Below are positions 12,045-21,716 of a DNA stretch of 64,000 nucleotides, one piece after another. Below the pieces are notes generated by a model, which was given only the letters and a program-made list of their open reading frames with translations, searched no databases and was not told the origin of the DNA. Origin of the DNA: Rugamonas sp. (GTDB taxonomy: Bacteria; Pseudomonadota; Gammaproteobacteria; Burkholderiales; Burkholderiaceae_D); the NCBI RefSeq assembly GCF_025354735.1, contig NZ_JANXMI010000312.1, positions 1 through 64,000 of the forward strand, written 5' to 3'. The first letter of the stretch is position 1. Every line of letters starts with the position of its first letter. The translations under genes and the position numbers were made by a program.

Positions 12045-12119
12045 ATGAACAACGATGATTTCCGACGCAAATACCTGCCCCCCAATCCGCCGCCGCCACT
12101 ACCGGCGCGCCCCAAATAA
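12045..12119 (+). CDS. 24-aa proline-rich micro-ORF
   Basis: MNNDDFRRKYLPPNPPPPLPARPK*. Strong RBS AGGAG overlaps the stop codon of the upstream ORF. Not in the supplied ORF track because of its length. Confidence 0.6.
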   Translation: MNNDDFRRKYLPPNPPPPLPARPK

Positions 12120-12128
12120 ACGGCCCAT

Positions 12129-12167
12129 GCAAAACGCCCCGGATCGCGAGATGCCGGGGCGTTTTGC
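12129..12167. terminator. bidirectional intrinsic terminator
   Basis: GCAAAACGCCCCGG - ATCGCGAGATG - CCGGGGCGTTTTGC: 14-bp stem with A-tract and T-tract, between two convergent units. Confidence 0.85.
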
Positions 12168-12227
12168 TTTGCGGCTCTATGGCAGAGCCTGCTTAGCCGC
12201 TGAGCGGCTCAGCAGCAGTTTACTTGC

Positions 12228-13397
12228 TTACTTCAGGCCGGCGGCCTCGCGCAGGATGGCGGCCTTGTCGGTGCGCTCCCACGTGAATTCCGGCTCTTCG
12301 CGGCCGAAGTGGCCGTAGGCGGCGGTCTTTTGGTAGATCGGGCGCAGCAGGTCCAGCATCAGCACGATGCCTTTCGGACGCAGGTCGAAATGTTCCATCA
12401 CCAGTTCGGCGATCTTGTCGTCCGAAATCACGCCCGTGCCTTCGGTGTAGACGGTGATGTTGATCGGCTTGGCCACGCCGATGGCGTAGCTGACCTGCAC
12501 CTGGCACTGGCGCGCCAGGCCGGCGGCGACCACGTTCTTGGCCACGTAGCGGGCCGCGTAGGCGGCCGAGCGGTCGACCTTGGACGGATCCTTGCCCGAG
12601 AACGCGCCGCCGCCGTGCGGGCTGGCGCCGCCGTAGGTGTCGACGATGATCTTGCGGCCGGTCAGGCCGCAATCGCCCTGCGGGCCGCCGATGACGAAGC
12701 GGCCGGTCGGATTGACCAGGTAGCGGGTTTCCTTGAGCCACTCGCGCGGCAGCACCTGCTTGATGATCTCTTCGATCACCGCTTCTTCGATCTGCTTGTG
12801 GCTGACGTCCGGCGCGTGCTGGGTCGACAGCACGACCGTGTCGACGGCGACCGGGCGGCCGTTGATGTAGCGCAGCGTGACCTGCGACTTGGCGTCCGGA
12901 CGCAGCCACGGCAGGCGGCCGTCCTTGCGCAGCTGCGACTGGCGCTCGACGAGGCGGTGGGCGTAGTGGATGGCGGCCGGCATCAGCTCGGCCGTTTCAT
13001 CGCAGGCGTAGCCGAACATCAGGCCCTGGTCGCCGGCGCCCTGGTCGAGGTCGATACCGGCGCCTTCGTCGACGCCCTGGGCGATGTCGGGCGACTGCTT
13101 GTCGTAGCCGACCAGCACGGCGCAGCCGCGGTAGTCGATGCCGTAGTCGGTGTTGTCGTAGCCGATGCGCTTGATGGTTTCGCGCGCCACTTGAATATAA
13201 TCGACGTTGGCGTGGGTGGTGATTTCACCGGCCAGCACCACCAGACCCGTGTTGCACAGGGTTTCGGCGGCGACGCGCGCCTTCGGATCCTGGGCCAGGA
13301 TGGCGTCGAGGATGGCGTCGGAAATTTGGTCGGCGACCTTGTCCGGGTGACCTTCGGACACGGATTCGGAAGTGAAAAGATAATCGTTGGAAGACAT
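12228..13397 (-). CDS. metK: S-adenosylmethionine synthetase
   Basis: [34 protein letters not shown]...[19 protein letters not shown]. Confidence 0.97.
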   Translation of the reverse strand: MSSNDYLFTSESVSEGHPDKVADQISDAILDAILAQDPKARVAAETLCNTGLVVLAGEITTHANVDYIQVARETIKRIGYDNTDYGIDYRGCAVLVGYDKQSPDIAQGVDEGAGIDLDQGAGDQGLMFGYACDETAELMPAAIHYAHRLVERQSQLRKDGRLPWLRPDAKSQVTLRYINGRPVAVDTVVLSTQHAPDVSHKQIEEAVIEEIIKQVLPREWLKETRYLVNPTGRFVIGGPQGDCGLTGRKIIVDTYGGASPHGGGAFSGKDPSKVDRSAAYAARYVAKNVVAAGLARQCQVQVSYAIGVAKPINITVYTEGTGVISDDKIAELVMEHFDLRPKGIVLMLDLLRPIYQKTAAYGHFGREEPEFTWERTDKAAILREAAGLK

Positions 13398-13596
13398 TGC
13401 AAGCTCCTGAAACTGGTTTTGAACAAATGTCGCCAACCAATGACGGCTTGCGACGCTTTAGCGATATTTATATTCCGCTTCGCAAGTTGTCTATTAACTC
13501 AGCGGTGACTCATACGTGGTATTTTACGCTTCTTAAAAAATTTTTGCCTAAGCAAAATACAGTCTGTCGGCAACCATCAACAAAACTGATCCACTC

Positions 13597-14451
13597 ATGC
13601 TCGTTCCCATCTTTCGTTTCCTCTCCCTGTTTCCCCTGCCCCTGCTGCACGCCCTGGGCGCCGCGCTGGGCTGGCTGGTCTACCTCGCTTCGCCGTCCTA
13701 CCGGCGGCGCATGCGCAACAACCTGGCCCAGGCCGGCTTTTCGCAACATCTGCCGGCCGCCATCGCCGAAGCCGGTAAAAGCATACTCGAACTGCCCTTC
13801 ATCTGGTGCGCCGCGCCGGAACGCGTGTCGCGCCGCGCCAACGATGTCAACTGGGACATCGTGCAAACCGAGCTCGACGCCGGTCGCGGCATCGTCTTCC
13901 TCACGCCCCACCTCGGCTGCTTTGAAATCGTGGCCCAGGAAATCGCCCTGCGCACCGAGCTGATGGTCATGTATCGGCCGCCCAAGCAAGAAACTTTAAA
14001 GCCGCTGATCGAAGGCGCGCGCGCGCGCAAGAATCTGCTGCTGGCGCCGGCCACCATGGCGGGCGTGCGCATGCTGGCCAAGACGCTGAAAAAAGGCAAG
14101 CCCATCGGCCTGCTGCCGGACCAGGTGCCGCAGGAGGGCGAAGGCGTGTGGGCCGCGTTCTTCGGGCGCCAGGCTTACACGATGACGCTGCCGGCCAAGC
14201 TGGCCCAGCTGGGCGACGCCACCGTCATCGTCACCTACGCCGAGCGCCTGCCGCGCGGCAAAGGCTATCTGATCCGCTTCGTGCCCTTCGAAGGCACGCT
14301 GGACGGCACGCCGGCCGAGCAGGCGCGCGCCATCAACGCCGCCATGGAAAGCCTGATCGCGCGCAGCCCGGCGCAATACTACTGGAGCTACAACCGCTAC
14401 AAGGTGCCGCACGGCATCGCCGCGCCGGACGCCGCCCGGGAGGCCGCATGA
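13597..14451 (+). CDS. lysophospholipid / lipid A biosynthesis acyltransferase
   Basis: LpxL/HtrB family: RRRMRNNLAQAGFS, FLTPHLGCFEI, LLPDQVPQEGEGVWAAFFG. Confidence 0.9.
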   Translation: MLVPIFRFLSLFPLPLLHALGAALGWLVYLASPSYRRRMRNNLAQAGFSQHLPAAIAEAGKSILELPFIWCAAPERVSRRANDVNWDIVQTELDAGRGIVFLTPHLGCFEIVAQEIALRTELMVMYRPPKQETLKPLIEGARARKNLLLAPATMAGVRMLAKTLKKGKPIGLLPDQVPQEGEGVWAAFFGRQAYTMTLPAKLAQLGDATVIVTYAERLPRGKGYLIRFVPFEGTLDGTPAEQARAINAAMESLIARSPAQYYWSYNRYKVPHGIAAPDAAREAA

Positions 14452-15326
14452 AGCTACTGCTCGGTTTCGTGTGGCTGCTGCATTGGCTGCCGCTGCCGCT
14501 GCTGGGCCGCTTCGGCGACGCCGTCGGCAGCCTGCTGTTCCTCGTCATGCGGCCGCGGCGCCACATCGCGCTGACCAATTTGCGCCTCTGCCTGCCCGAG
14601 CTGAGCGAGGCCGAGCGCGTCGCCATCGCGCGCCGCCATTTCCAGGCCTATTCGCGCAGCGTGTGGGAACGCGGCATTTTGTGGTGGGCCTCGGAAGCGC
14701 GGCTGCGGCGCCTGATCCAGGTCGAGCCGGGCCCGGTGCCGGTGGCCGCCATGACGTCCCGGCCGACCATCCTGCTGTGCCCGCACTTCGTCTGCCTCGA
14801 CGTGGCCGGCGCCTCGATCGCGATGGTGGCCAGCGCCTCGTCGATGTATGTGCAGCAAAAGAACGCCACCTTCGACCAGGTGTTGCGCAAAGGCCGCGCC
14901 CGCTTCAAGCCGGTCAAGCTGTTCACGCGCCAGGACGGCATCAAGCCGATTCTGCGCGCGCTGCGCGACCACCTGCCCTACTTCATGCTGCCGGACATGG
15001 ACTTCGGCGAGAAGGATGCAGAGTTCGTCCCCTTCTTCGGCGTGCCGGCCGCGACGCTGACGGCCACCGCCCGCATCGCCTCGGCCACCGGGGCCCAGGT
15101 GATGCCGGTGATCGCCACCTTCCTGCCCAATTATCGTGGCTGGCGCGTCAAATTCTATCCGGTGTGGGACAATTACCCCGGCCCCGACATGGCCGCCGCC
15201 ACGCTGCGCATGAACCAGTTCATCGAGGAGCGCGTGCGCGAAGCGCCGGCCGAATATTTCTGGACCCATAAGCGCTTCAAGACACGGCCGAACGGCGAAC
15301 CGTCGCTGTACCTGGCCGCCGACTGA
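14448..15326 (+). CDS. lipid A biosynthesis lauroyl acyltransferase family protein
   Basis: MKLLLGFVWLLHWLPLPLLGRFGDAVG...RHIALTNLRLCLPELSEAERVAIARRHF...PHFVCLDVAG...; ATGA overlap with the preceding gene. Confidence 0.9.
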   Translation: MKLLLGFVWLLHWLPLPLLGRFGDAVGSLLFLVMRPRRHIALTNLRLCLPELSEAERVAIARRHFQAYSRSVWERGILWWASEARLRRLIQVEPGPVPVAAMTSRPTILLCPHFVCLDVAGASIAMVASASSMYVQQKNATFDQVLRKGRARFKPVKLFTRQDGIKPILRALRDHLPYFMLPDMDFGEKDAEFVPFFGVPAATLTATARIASATGAQVMPVIATFLPNYRGWRVKFYPVWDNYPGPDMAAATLRMNQFIEERVREAPAEYFWTHKRFKTRPNGEPSLYLAAD

Positions 15327-15383
15327 GCACGCGGTCCCCGGGCCGCACACTCGGCCATCACCTAGCCCACCACTGACGACACG

Positions 15384-16247
15384 ATGAAACTCAAATTCAC
15401 CAAGATGCACGGCGCCGGCAACGACTTCATCGTCATCGACGCCATCAACCAGCACATCGATTTCACGGCCGACCAGTGGCGCCGGCTGGCCGACCGCCGC
15501 TTCGGCATCGGCGCCGACCAGATCCTGGTGGTGCAGACGTCGGCGCTGCCGGGCTGCGACTTCCGCTACCGCATCTACAACGCCGACGGCGGCGAAGTCG
15601 AGCAATGCGGCAACGGCGCCCGCGCCTTCGTCAAATTCGTCGCCGAGCAGGGCTTGACGGAGCGCCGCAGCATCACCGTTGAAACGCTGGCCGGTGTCAT
15701 CGCGCCGCGCCTGGAAGCGGACGGCAACATCACCGTCGACATGGGCGCGCCCGTGCTCGACGCGGCCGCCGTGCCCTTCGACGCCGACGGCCTGGTCGGC
15801 GAGTCCCAGGGCCGCGACACGCTGTGGCCGCTGGTGCTGGAGCTGGGCGGCGTCAAGGAAACGGTACTGGTATCGGCCGTGTCGATGGGCAATCCGCACG
15901 CGGTGCAGGTGGTGGCCGACGTCGACACCGCGCCCGTCGAACTGAGCGGCCCGCTGATCGAGCACCACCCGCGCTTCCCGGCCCGCGTCAACGCCGGCTT
16001 CATGCAGATCGTCGACCGCGGCCACATCCGGCTGCGCGTGTTCGAGCGCGGCGCCGGCGAAACGCTGGCCTGCGGCACCGGCGCCTGCGCCGCCGTCGTG
16101 GCCGGCATCCGGCGCGGCCTGCTCGACTCGCCGGTGCGCGTCGACGCGCGCGGCGGCCAGCTGTCGATCGCCTGGGCCGGCGACGGCCTGCCGGTCTTGC
16201 TCAGCGGCCCGGCCGTGACCGTGTTCGAAGGCGAAATCGACATCTAA
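15384..16247 (+). CDS. dapF: diaminopimelate epimerase
   Basis: [23 protein letters not shown]...[20 protein letters not shown]...[13 protein letters not shown]. Confidence 0.97.
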   Translation: MKLKFTKMHGAGNDFIVIDAINQHIDFTADQWRRLADRRFGIGADQILVVQTSALPGCDFRYRIYNADGGEVEQCGNGARAFVKFVAEQGLTERRSITVETLAGVIAPRLEADGNITVDMGAPVLDAAAVPFDADGLVGESQGRDTLWPLVLELGGVKETVLVSAVSMGNPHAVQVVADVDTAPVELSGPLIEHHPRFPARVNAGFMQIVDRGHIRLRVFERGAGETLACGTGACAAVVAGIRRGLLDSPVRVDARGGQLSIAWAGDGLPVLLSGPAVTVFEGEIDI

Positions 16248-16657
16248 GGCGCCGCGTTCCGGTCCTGCGCTTCCCGCCGCCATCGGCGGCACCGGCGCGC
16301 GCCCCGCCGCGCCCTTCCCCCATCGCCACCACCCTGCGCGCCGCGCTCGAGCGGCGTCGCGGCGTGCCGTGCCTGGCGGCCGGCCTTCATGGCATGCCGA
16401 CGGCGGCTTGCGCTCGTCCCTTGCCGCCGCCCCCTGGCGGTCTCGGCCGCCTTGGCACCCCCTGCCGGCCCGACTTGTGGCGCGCACGCCGCACCCCAGC
16501 CCGCTAAGCGTCCAGACCTTGATGAGACGCAAATATTAGCCCATGCCTTGCCGTGTACGCTGGGGTTCCTGTCGGCGCAAAGACAAGCAAGGCCAGGCAC
16601 GGCACCGGCCCTGCAAGGCGCTTGAAAAGTCGTCGTTCACTCTCAAGGGAACAACCC

Positions 16658-17698
16658 ATGAAAAAATCTTTAGTGATCCTGGCACTGCTGGCCGCTTCCG
16701 CCGCCACGGCGCAAGCGCAATCGAACGTGGCCATCTACGGCACCATCGATTCGGGCATCAACAAGGCCACCGGCACCACCCTGGCGGTCGGCAAGCGCGA
16801 CAACAACAAGCTCGGCTTCAAAGGCGTGGAAGACCTGGGCGGCGGCCTGAGCGCGCTGTTCCAGCTCGAAATCCGCTTCGAGCCCGACACCGGCGCCGTC
16901 GAAAACACCACCACCACCACCTACCGCCCGCTGTTCCAGGGCCAGAGCCGGGTCGGCCTGCAAGGCGGCTTCGGCACGCTGCGCTTCGGCCGCGGCCTGA
17001 GCGCCTACCAGGAAACCTCGATCACCTTCGAGCCGTGGTCCGGCATGCCGACGCCGGCCGGCTTCATGACCGACCTGCAAGTGGCCGGCTACACCAGCGA
17101 CCCGCTGAGCGCGGCCGGCAATTCGCGCAACCGCTTCTCGAACGCGGTGTTCTACAACAGCCCGCTGTTCTTCGGCGTCGGCCAGATCAACGTCACCTAT
17201 GGCACGAAGGAAGCCAACGGCAATCCCGCCATCATCGGCCGCGGCACGGCGCTGGCGCCGCAGTTTCCGGCCAATTCGCCGCCCGCCGAGGCGCCGTATT
17301 CGGTGTCGGGCACCATCCTCAGCGGCCCGCTGGGCTTGATGGCGGCCTACGAAAAGAACGGCGTCGAGACCGACATCTGGTCGGTGGGCGCCTCCTACAA
17401 GCCGATCAACCCGCTCAAGCTGATGGTCACCTACCAGCGCCAGAACCAGGATTACACGCTGCCCTTCAATCCGGCCACGCGGGCCTGGGTGATAGGCGCC
17501 AACTACCTGGTCGGCCCCGGCAAGGTGCTGGCCGGCTTCGGCCGCAAGTCGCCCGACGGCGTGACCATGACGCGCCAGTATTCGCTCGGCTACGAATACA
17601 ATCTGTCGGTGCGCACCTATCTGTACTCCGACATTTCGACCCGCCACGCCGACAACCACGTCAATTACTACAGCCTGGGCATCCACCACAATTTCTGA
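16658..17698 (+). CDS. Gram-negative porin
   Basis: Signal peptide MKKSLVILALLAASAATAQA, then QSNVAIYGTIDSGINKATG..., C-terminal HHNF; typical betaproteobacterial porin. Confidence 0.92.
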   Translation: MKKSLVILALLAASAATAQAQSNVAIYGTIDSGINKATGTTLAVGKRDNNKLGFKGVEDLGGGLSALFQLEIRFEPDTGAVENTTTTTYRPLFQGQSRVGLQGGFGTLRFGRGLSAYQETSITFEPWSGMPTPAGFMTDLQVAGYTSDPLSAAGNSRNRFSNAVFYNSPLFFGVGQINVTYGTKEANGNPAIIGRGTALAPQFPANSPPAEAPYSVSGTILSGPLGLMAAYEKNGVETDIWSVGASYKPINPLKLMVTYQRQNQDYTLPFNPATRAWVIGANYLVGPGKVLAGFGRKSPDGVTMTRQYSLGYEYNLSVRTYLYSDISTRHADNHVNYYSLGIHHNF

Positions 17699-17705
17699 GC
17701 GCGGA

Positions 17706-17733
17706 CGGACATGGCGGCCATGTCCGTTTTTTT
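17706..17733 (+). terminator. porin terminator
   Basis: CGGACATGGC-G-GCCATGTCCG followed by TTTTTTT. Confidence 0.8.
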
Positions 17734-17807
17734 GTCGCGCGCGGCCCATGGCGCCGGGGCCGGCGTCGGGTAAAATGCGATCTGCTCCCTCACCGACCCC
17801 AAGCTCA

Positions 17808-18479
17808 ATGACCGCCATCCTGGAATCCCATCTCGTCGCCCAATACCTGCACGAGCATCCCGACTTTTTCGAAGAACATGCCGCCTTGTTGGGCGAGATT
17901 AAATTGTCCAGCCCGCTGACCGGCCGCGCCGTGTCCTTGCAGGAACGGCAAATGGAAGTGATGCGCGACAAGTACAAGGCGCTGGAACTGCGCATGTCCG
18001 AGCTGATGCGCCTGGCCGCCGAGAACGAGGCCATCGCCAACAAATTCCACCGCTGGACCCAGACCCTGCTGCAGGCGGACGACGTGGCCGCGCTGCCGCG
18101 TGCCGTGGCCGACGGCATCAAGACCAGCTTCGACGTGCCGCAGGTGACGTTGCGCCTGTGGAACACGGCGCCCGACTACGCCGGCGCCTGGTTTGTCGAC
18201 GGCGTGTCCGACGACGCCCGCCTGTTCGGCGCCGGCCTGGCCGCGCCCTATTGCGGCGCCAACAACGACTTCGAGGCCGTGCGCTGGCTCGACGACGCCG
18301 CCGCCGTGCGCTCGACCGTCATCATCCCGCTGCGCCGGCCCGGCAGCAAGGGCGGCGCCTTCGGCCTGCTGATCCTCGGCTCGCCCGACACCGAACGCTT
18401 CACCGCGCTGATGGCGACCGACTTCCTGGTCCACATCGGCGAGACCGCCAGCACCGCGCTGGCGCCGCTGCTCGCCTGA
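17808..18479 (+). CDS. DUF484 family protein
   Basis: MTAILESHLVAQYLHEHPDFFEEHAALLGEIKLSSPLTGRAVSLQERQMEVMRDKYKALE; directly upstream of xerC. Confidence 0.9.
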   Translation: MTAILESHLVAQYLHEHPDFFEEHAALLGEIKLSSPLTGRAVSLQERQMEVMRDKYKALELRMSELMRLAAENEAIANKFHRWTQTLLQADDVAALPRAVADGIKTSFDVPQVTLRLWNTAPDYAGAWFVDGVSDDARLFGAGLAAPYCGANNDFEAVRWLDDAAAVRSTVIIPLRRPGSKGGAFGLLILGSPDTERFTALMATDFLVHIGETASTALAPLLA

Positions 18480-18486
18480 GGCCGCG

Positions 18487-19434
18487 ATGGACGCCGCGCC
18501 CGCCGCTCTGAACTGGATAGATGCTTATCTGGCACAGCTGAAGACGCAGCGCCAACTGTCGCCGCACACCTGCGCCGCCTACGCGCGCGACCTGCATGAG
18601 CTGCTGGTCCTGAGCGGCGTCGCCGAGTGGACGCAACTGCGCCACGCGGACGTGCGGCGCCTGACCTTCACGCTGCACAGCCGGGGCCTGGAGCCGCGCT
18701 CGATCGCGCGCAAGCTGTCGAGCTGGCGCGGCTTTTTCAACTGGCTGGGCGGACAAACGGCGCTGGCCGCCAATCCGGTCGACGGCGTGCGCGCGCCGAA
18801 ACGCGCCAAAACGCTGCCGCGCGCGCTGTCGGTGGACGACGCCGTCCACCTGGTCGCGCCGGCCGCGCACGCCGGCCGCGCGCCCGAGCCCGTCGAACTG
18901 TGCAACACCGCCATGTTCGAGCTGCTGTATTCGAGCGGCCTGCGGGTCTCCGAATTGACCGGCCTCGACGTCGCCTACCGCAAGGCCGACGCCAACGGCC
19001 CCGCGTCGCCGGGCTGGATAGACGCCGAGGCCGGCGAGGTCATCGTCACCGGCAAGGGCGGCAAGATGCGCAAAGTGCCCGTCGGCGGCCCCGCGCTGAC
19101 GGCGCTGGCGGCCTGGCTGGCGGTGCGGCCGGCGCCCGCCGACGGCAGCCATGCCCTGTTCCTGAGCGCGCGCGGCGGCCGCATGACGCCGCGCGTGGTG
19201 CAGCTGCGGCTCAAAGCCCATGGCCAAAAAGCCGGCACGCCGGTCAGCGTCCACCCGCACATGCTGCGCCACTCCTTCGCCTCGCACGTGTTGCAATCGT
19301 CGGGCGACTTGCGCGCCGTGCAAGAGATGCTGGGCCATGCCAGCATCACCTCGACCCAGGTCTACACCGCGCTCGATTTCCAGCACCTGGCCCTGGTCTA
19401 CGACAAGGCGCACCCGCGCGCCAAGATCAAATAA
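18487..19434 (+). CDS. xerC: tyrosine recombinase XerC
   Basis: Phage integrase family: LLYSSGLRVSELTGLD, HPHMLRHSFASHVLQSSGDLRAVQEMLGHASITSTQVYT. Confidence 0.95.
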   Translation: MDAAPAALNWIDAYLAQLKTQRQLSPHTCAAYARDLHELLVLSGVAEWTQLRHADVRRLTFTLHSRGLEPRSIARKLSSWRGFFNWLGGQTALAANPVDGVRAPKRAKTLPRALSVDDAVHLVAPAAHAGRAPEPVELCNTAMFELLYSSGLRVSELTGLDVAYRKADANGPASPGWIDAEAGEVIVTGKGGKMRKVPVGGPALTALAAWLAVRPAPADGSHALFLSARGGRMTPRVVQLRLKAHGQKAGTPVSVHPHMLRHSFASHVLQSSGDLRAVQEMLGHASITSTQVYTALDFQHLALVYDKAHPRAKIK

Positions 19435-19592
19435 GGCGCGCAAGCGACCCGCCACCTTGCGCGACGGGCAACGGTCGGCAACAGCGCGCGCCGTAGCCAC
19501 CGTGGCGTTTGCAAGGTTTTCCAGAATTCCGGCATAATCGGCCGCTGATCCACGATCGGCGCATTTTCCATACTACGTATCGGCTAGCAATC

Positions 19593-20648
19593 ATGGCACT
19601 TATACCCACCACCATCCTGACCGGCTTCCTCGGCGCCGGCAAAACGACGCTGCTCAACCGCATCTTGCAGGAAGACCACGGCCAGCGCATCGCCGTGATC
19701 GAAAACGAGTTTGGCCAGGAAAATATCGACAACGAAATCCTGGTCCAGGGCAGCAGCGAACACATCGTGGAAATGAACAACGGCTGCATCTGCTGCACCG
19801 TGCGCGGCGACCTGATCGTGGCGCTGACGTCGCTGGCGCAAAAGCGCGAAGCCGGCCTGTTGCATTTCGACCGCGTCGTCATCGAGACCACCGGGCTGGC
19901 CAATCCCGGCCCGGTGGCGCAGACCTTCTTCGTCGACGAGGAAGTGGGCACTTACTATATGCTCGACGCCATCGTCACCGTCGTCGATGCGCGCCACGCG
20001 ATGGCCCAGCTCGACGAACACGAGGAAGCCCAGCGCCAGGTCGGTTTCGCCGACAAGCTGCTGCTGTCGAAAACCGACCTGACCACGCCGGACCAGCTGG
20101 CGCTGCTGCTGCCGCGCCTGAAGCGCATCAACCCGCGCGCGCCCATCGTCACGGCCGACTTCGGCCGCACGCCGCTGACCGAGGTGCTCGACATCCGCGG
20201 CTTCAACCTGAACGAGAAACTGGAGCTGGACCCGGACTTCCTCGCCACCGAGGAGGCGCACGCGCACCACGAGCACGACCATGAACACGCCGATCATTGC
20301 GACCACCCCAGCCACGATCACAGCCGCGACCACCACCACAGCCGCCACGCCGACGACATCGCCGCCTTCGTCTTCAAAAGCGCCCGCCCCTTCGATGCGG
20401 CGCGGCTGGAGGAATTCCTCAACGGTTTGATTCAAGTCTACGGCCCGCGCATGTTGCGCTACAAAGGCGTCTTGTGGATGGAGGGCGGCGCGCGCAAGGT
20501 CGTGTTCCAGGGCGTGCACCAGATTATGGGCAGCGACGTCGGCGCCCTTTGGGGCGAAAACGACGTCCGTGGCAGCAAAATGGTGTTTATTGGTAAAAAT
20601 CTACCGAAAGATATCTTTATTAGCGGATTGGAACAATGTTTGGTATAA
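19593..20648 (+). CDS. CobW/COG0523 family GTPase with His-rich metal-binding region
   Basis: MALIPTTILTGFLGAGKTTLLNRIL (P-loop), GCICCTVRGDL (CxCC), ETTGLANP; His/Asp-rich HAHHEHDHEHADHCDHPSHDHSRDHHHSRH. Confidence 0.95.
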   Translation: MALIPTTILTGFLGAGKTTLLNRILQEDHGQRIAVIENEFGQENIDNEILVQGSSEHIVEMNNGCICCTVRGDLIVALTSLAQKREAGLLHFDRVVIETTGLANPGPVAQTFFVDEEVGTYYMLDAIVTVVDARHAMAQLDEHEEAQRQVGFADKLLLSKTDLTTPDQLALLLPRLKRINPRAPIVTADFGRTPLTEVLDIRGFNLNEKLELDPDFLATEEAHAHHEHDHEHADHCDHPSHDHSRDHHHSRHADDIAAFVFKSARPFDAARLEEFLNGLIQVYGPRMLRYKGVLWMEGGARKVVFQGVHQIMGSDVGALWGENDVRGSKMVFIGKNLPKDIFISGLEQCLV

Positions 20649-20746
20649 ACTATCCGGGTTTTACGGGGGCGGCCCCGGTCGGCCCCGCGGTATCGGCGAC
20701 GATGTGAACGCGTCTTTCCAACGCTGCAACAAATCGGGATGGCAAT

Positions 20747-21544
20747 ATGAAGCAAAGCGTGCCAAAATCAGCCCGAACTATACGGTCCGCCCCGGCGGCG
20801 CACGACGCACCTGATCTGTCCGCCCTGAAGGCGGTGGCGACGGCGCTGGCAGCCAAACTGTGCGGTACGCCGGCCGTACCGGTCCGGTCCGCCCAGCCCG
20901 GCGCTTCCACCTCAGGCATAAACAACGCGCCGCTAGCGCAGGCGAGTACGAAACGGGAACAAGGCGCCAAGAAAGCAAGCGCAGGACTCTCCGGCCAGCT
21001 CATACGGGCCGAAACGGATACCGGACCAGTTGACGGCGCAGTTGCCGCACCAGCTGATCAATTTGAAAACTCTGTCGTATCGAAGGTAAGCGAAGTGATG
21101 ACTAAAACTAATAAATCGACCCCCGCCGCCAGCGACCGCATCCTGACCGATGAAGAAATTCTGAAGATGGATGAAAAGGACTACATGAACGCGGCGCAAC
21201 TGGCGTTTTTCAAGGCCAAATTGCAGGCGCTTGAAAAAGAGCTGTTGAAAAACGCCGGCGAGACCACCGAGCACCTGCGCGAAACCGTGCTGGTGCCGGA
21301 CCCGGCCGACCGCGCCACCATCGAGGAAGAGCATGCGCTGGAACTGCGCACCCGCGACCGCGAACGCAAGCTGCTCAAGAAGGTGCAGCAGTCCATCGTC
21401 GCCATCGATGGCGGCGACTATGGCTGGTGCGAAGAAACGGGCGAGCCCATCGGCGTGCCCCGTTTGATCGCCCGCCCGACCGCCACGCTGTCGCTGGAAG
21501 CCCAGCAGCGCCGCGAACTGAAGCAAAAACTGTACGGCGACTGA
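20747..21544 (+). CDS. dksA: RNA polymerase-binding protein DksA, zinc-finger cysteines largely missing; start uncertain (20747 or 21098)
   Basis: DksA core RILTDEEILKMDEKDYMNAAQLAFFKAKLQALEKELL...DPADRATIEEEHALELRTRDRERKLLKKV...YGWCEETGEPIGVPRLIARPTATLSLEAQQRRE. An internal ATG at 21098 (MTKTNKSTPAASD) would give a conventional-length protein. Confidence 0.9.
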   Translation: MKQSVPKSARTIRSAPAAHDAPDLSALKAVATALAAKLCGTPAVPVRSAQPGASTSGINNAPLAQASTKREQGAKKASAGLSGQLIRAETDTGPVDGAVAAPADQFENSVVSKVSEVMTKTNKSTPAASDRILTDEEILKMDEKDYMNAAQLAFFKAKLQALEKELLKNAGETTEHLRETVLVPDPADRATIEEEHALELRTRDRERKLLKKVQQSIVAIDGGDYGWCEETGEPIGVPRLIARPTATLSLEAQQRRELKQKLYGD

Positions 21545-21568
21545 TTTCCCCCTCCCCCGACATGAAAG

Positions 21569-21596
21569 ACACGCGATGCCCTCGCGTGTTTTTTTT
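21569..21596 (+). terminator. dksA terminator
   Basis: ACACGCGA-TGCCC-TCGCGTGT followed by a T run. Confidence 0.85.
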
Positions 21597-21716
21597 CGAC
21601 CTTTTTTTTGTTTCAACACGTGACAGCGGACGGCAACGGTTTGCCCATCGGCTACACTATCAGTCCGGCGCCATCGCAGCGCGCCGCATCGCGTTCCGGC
21701 GCATAACGAGGCCACG

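Noticed and set aside
13398-13596. Possible SAM riboswitch upstream of metK
   Set aside because: Read the leader on the metK strand and found no match to known SAM riboswitch cores.
14454-16532. 692-aa minus-strand ORF antisense to lpxL-like and dapF genes
   Set aside because: Shadow ORF; no recognisable domain and conserved genes on the other strand.
16389-16625. Small plus-strand ORF between dapF and the porin
   Set aside because: No RBS or conserved-looking sequence; probably noncoding GC-rich DNA or leader.
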